Shown here: piece after piece, positions 60,708-64,000 of the stretch
How positions within the stretch are numbered: the first letter of the stretch is position 1
How the letters are laid out: the number at the start of each line of letters is the position of its first letter
Assembly: GCA_023653785.1 (NCBI GenBank)
Contig: JAMKCH010007079.1
Location: forward strand, 1-64,000
From: Ophioderma brevispina
Taxonomy: Eukaryota > Echinodermata > Ophiuroidea > Amphilepidida > Ophiodermatidae
Direction: 5' to 3'
DNA: 64,000 nt
Made by a program: the position numbers and the translations under genes
The notes under the pieces: generated by a model
The model's input: the letters and a program-made list of their open reading frames with translations, nothing else
What the model was told of the DNA's origin: nothing
Databases searched by the model: none

Positions 60708-62586
60708 GTAAATAAAGTGATAGCCATTTGCAATTCACACCATTTTCGGGTAGAAATGTCCATAAAGGTAAAATGAAAAAAGTCCAAATATGGTAAAGCA
60801 GGCATAATGGCCTACTTAATAAGAATTAATAAGAACCACATGGGTTTCAGGTAATATAATTAGTTGGATACAATGGCTAGGGATTCCAATTACCCATTTT
60901 GTAGTCACGTTGGGCTAAGGATCAACATGGGCATTTCAGTTTTTAGGTTAATATGGTCAGGAAACACCAAATTAAACTATGCTTTGATAAATGACTGTAA
61001 TGCAGCAATTGTCCTTAAGGTGTATTGGCTATCCAATACTAAGCTTTGAAGTTTACCACAAAGGTAATTAGCTCTACTGCACTATTTGTCAAAAATGTTA
61101 ATCAGGTCATTAATTCGCGTCACCAGAGTACATAAAGTTGACAATGAGTTGGTCATTAATGCACTTTCCTGACGAGGGGAAAAAAATTAAATAAATTTTT
61201 AAAGTTGTGATATGTATTATTAGGCCCTCTTTAACGGTTACTCATAGTGCTTTGAATACACGAATTGAAGTAATTACTAAAGAATGCATTTTGGCTTAAT
61301 GCATTAATTACAATGAGAAAATATCCCCATTTGTTTCTTTAACTGCCATAAATGTAAAAAAATTTTCGCGGTGGTTGAGTGTTTTGTTTGAATTTGGTAG
61401 GGTTTTCATCTACAGGCCAGATGATCATTTTGTAAGCAATAACCCGAAATGGGAAACAGTCACTGTCACAATTTTACCGCATATTCAGTTATGGTTTTTT
61501 TTTAAATGGTCCATCCAAAATGTAATTCTCCGACATGGTTGAGCAAAATGGTTCCTGTGTATTAGGATAATCATAGGACGGGACAAGAGTGATGGGTAAT
61601 TTGTGGCCTGTTAATATTGATCAAACCCAGGTCCAAAATAAAACAAAGCAAGCAGCTACGCTTAGACCCTGATAAATTCACTGTGTATAATACTAAAATT
61701 ACAAAAGCTTATGAGGCCTAGATTAATTCTCGTGAATGAATTACTTAAACAATTTCCAATTAGGAACCAGAGGAAAATATCAACTTGCATATCAAAAATC
61801 AAGGTATAAAAAACGATTTAAACGGTGTCGTAATTTGTGTTCATCAGAATGTTGGACTATAATTCAAAGAAATTATTAGGTTGATATTTTATATCTAAGT
61901 TGGCTATTCTAATGTATAGCCCTAAGAAATTATACTACCATATTAAGATGTAGTTTTAAAAAATCATAAAAAAGATTTAGTGATAGAAAATGTCAGGTAA
62001 TTTTGCCCATTTTTTAAAACTTAGCATACGAAGATCTAAAAAAAATCAAACACCCTGGCCATAAACAACAATTATATTTCAATAGGATTATAGGCTAAGG
62101 TAATAATTAAAAAAAAAAAAAATGTGGACAAGCCACACGTTTATCCAACTTGGTTCAAATTTTAGTTGATTTTGATAGTGTCGACTTCGAAATCTATGAC
62201 TGGCTCGACCGGTCTATTTACCATGTGGTATGCACAGCAGATATTCTATATTCTTTTGATATACTGTGCAAAACGAAAAATAATGTCAAAGTAGGGACAA
62301 AGTCATACGCTTCATTATTTCACCCATTTTTGTTTTATGATTTTGATCAGTTTGGATGAATTTGTCCCATTTATTTCCACGTTGACTCCGGAATCTCTAA
62401 AACTTAAAGGCTTGCACTCTTTTCACCTGATGAAAAGGCAAAACACTATTATGACCTTGGTTCAACCCCAACAACGTGGCCAATTACGCCAAAATAGCTT
62501 CTAATTATGACACCTTTGGATGTAAGTGATTTAACCATTTGGGGCACTTTGATATTTTGGTCATTTGATATAAATATATTAGGCCC
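60708..62586. other. AT-rich intergenic DNA
   Basis: No exon or complete element was recognised. A poly-A run lies at about 62109-62121. Confidence 0.45.
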
Positions 62587-62608
62587 GGGGGGGGGGGGGG
62601 GGGGGGGG
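62587..62608. repeat. Poly-G run of about 22
   Basis: CCC followed by a run of G ending GGCGG. Similar but shorter G or C runs occur at 63000-63009, 56328-56347 and 36340-36350. Confidence 0.9.
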
Positions 62609-63009
62609 CGGTCATCACCCCCAAATTCCACAAATCCCCCCCAAAAAAACTAAATTTTGATAAAAAAGGTCAAACATTTAGAGAAAATTGACAAGAAAGT
62701 CCACTTTTTGGTTGGTTGATGAAATGTAAAAAGTCCACCAAAAGGACATTTTAGGGGGGGGGTTAGGTCCCACCTTCACCAAAATGCCACTTTTCGGAAA
62801 AAAAGGTGCATTTCTAAGTCCGCACACCCCCAAATAATCCTGCGTACGGCAGGCAGGATTAAACATATGAAAAATAGAACGACAAGAACTAGGTACTTAT
62901 TGACGTTTCCTTGAGATGTTACGGCAATTGTTCCTGAAACTTGTGTGATGAACACGAAAGGTATTGGGACTGAGGGGATCCATTTTGCATTTTTTTTGGG
63001 GGGGGGGGG

Positions 63010-63525
63010 CAATTTACCCCAAAATATAACGGACTGGCTTCCAATTTTATCCCTTAAATATGACTCATTGAAGGTGAATGGACATATTCTAGTCGATTAT
63101 TTTAAGAAAAAGGGAAAAAAAAGGAATGGATTTAGACTAATTTACCTATTTTTGGACAATTTTGACCTTTTTTGGCCATTTTACCCCAAAAATTTTTTAT
63201 TAAATTGGAATGGTTCCATATATCACTTAAATATGACTCCTTAAAGGTAAATGAACATGTTCGCTCAGAGTTATTTTAAGGAAAGGAATGCATTTCGATC
63301 TTCGCGATCCGATCGTTTACCTATTTTTGGACAATTTTGACCTTTTTTGGCCATTTTGACCCCAAATTATAAAGTGGAATGGTTCCATTTTATTCAGTTA
63401 AATAGGACTCCTTTGAAGGTAAATGACATGATCTGCGAGATTTATTTGAAGAAAGGAAATGCATTTTGACGATTTTACCTCGTTTTTTGACAATTTTGAT
63501 TTTTGGGTTCATTTTTACCCAAAAT
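63010..63525. repeat. Tandem array, about 160-175-bp units, three copies
   Basis: ACCTATTTTTGGACAATTTT followed by GACCTTTTTTGGCCATTTT, and ATGACTCCTTAAAGGTAAAT, recur at about 63145, 63319 and (diverged) 63477. Units differ by small indels. Confidence 0.8.
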
Positions 63526-64000
63526 AAAAAAAAAATAGAAAGGCCAACACCCCATACGTTGATGCACATCCCATGGTGGTATGAATCCATAGGTTGGACC
63601 TTTGTAACCAACAACGCCGTCAAAAAATCATATAGCGTTATGCTAGCTTTTTATGTGCAAATAAGGAGGTATGCCATCTAATGCCTCTAATGGGTAGGTA
63701 GGGGACTCAGTAGTAAACTTGGGATTAGCTGCTCGTGTACACAGCAACTACCATGAAAGAAAAGATGGTGAATATAAATGTAGTCAGTAGACTTTGGCCT
63801 GCCCAGAAGTATGACATGAATCATTGCTTTCATGCAGGTTAAAGGCAGGTAGCCCCATAATAATATAATAGACGGGATTTCGTAGTTCAGTTGTTGTCGT
63901 TAGGTGGTGCACTCCCGATGCTCTACTAACTGTTTCATAATGACGAAAGTTTGACCTTCATGCGTGTATGGCCTATCTCGTTTAATATACCATGCACAAC
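63526..64000. other. Window end, no recognised feature
   Basis: Nothing beyond chance open frames is seen. Confidence 0.45.

Overview
This window looks like nuclear DNA from a metazoan, most likely a marine invertebrate; the dense non-autonomous transposons and the style of the tRNA-derived SINE and LINE remnants would suit an ambulacrarian or mollusc, but nothing here fixes the phylum. The DNA is AT-rich, introns have GT..AG borders, and there are no bacterial-style operons or ribosome binding sites. Almost all short open frames are chance frames in AT-rich or repetitive sequence.

The one well-supported gene is on the + strand at about 7.47-12.7 kb. Two short exons and one long last exon join in perfectly consistent phase. 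Exon 2 encodes a ubiquitin-interacting motif (UIM). The last exon encodes a long, Ser-rich, basic, probably disordered tail with RRSS-type phosphosites. The apparent stop at 12291-12293 is probably not the true end: two single-base frame changes lead into a clearly coding acidic C-terminus that stops at 12472-12474, followed by two AATAAA signals. The 5' exons lie outside the window. I could not assign the protein to a named family. Weaker coding candidates are a minus-strand last exon (57.74-57.92 kb), a minus-strand phase 0-0 exon-like island (52.27-52.50 kb), a C2H2 zinc-finger fragment (42.9-43.0 kb), two short exon-like segments (37.65-37.80 and 38.20-38.27 kb) and an open frame at 60.1-60.3 kb.

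The rest is accessory DNA. (1) Six elements of 250-390 bp have inverted ends bordered by TTAA, as expected of piggyBac-type MITEs (5.76, 18.25, 19.21, 22.03, 24.69, 60.34 kb). (2) hAT-like MITEs lie at 1.09 and 47.88 kb. (3) There is a family of 0.9-kb near-perfect palindromes (9.30, 40.22, 44.38 kb) and several smaller foldback elements (8.43, 16.88, 25.55, 54.51, 58.10, 58.33 kb). (4) A degraded CR1/Jockey-like reverse transcriptase lies at 35.58-36.43 kb, and tRNA-derived SINE heads lie at 28.55 and about 53.46 kb. (5) Minisatellites and satellite-like arrays occur at 0.28, 6.5, 14.1, 26.5, 46.6 and 63 kb. (6) Three head-to-tail copies of a ~1.8-kb unit fill 28.96-34.98 kb, with a 0.6-kb insertion in the first copy. 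(7) A 518-bp segment is exactly duplicated at 20.89 and 21.51 kb.

Several features suggest incompletely polished long-read assembly: a 423-bp nearly pure poly-C run, indel-laden repeat copies, and frameshifts in an otherwise intact exon. No complete new enzymatic or defence system is visible. The most unusual content is the family of long palindromes, one of which sits inside an intron of the UIM gene, and the recurring regulatory-like motifs (DR1, ZNF143/Staf-like) carried by repeats.
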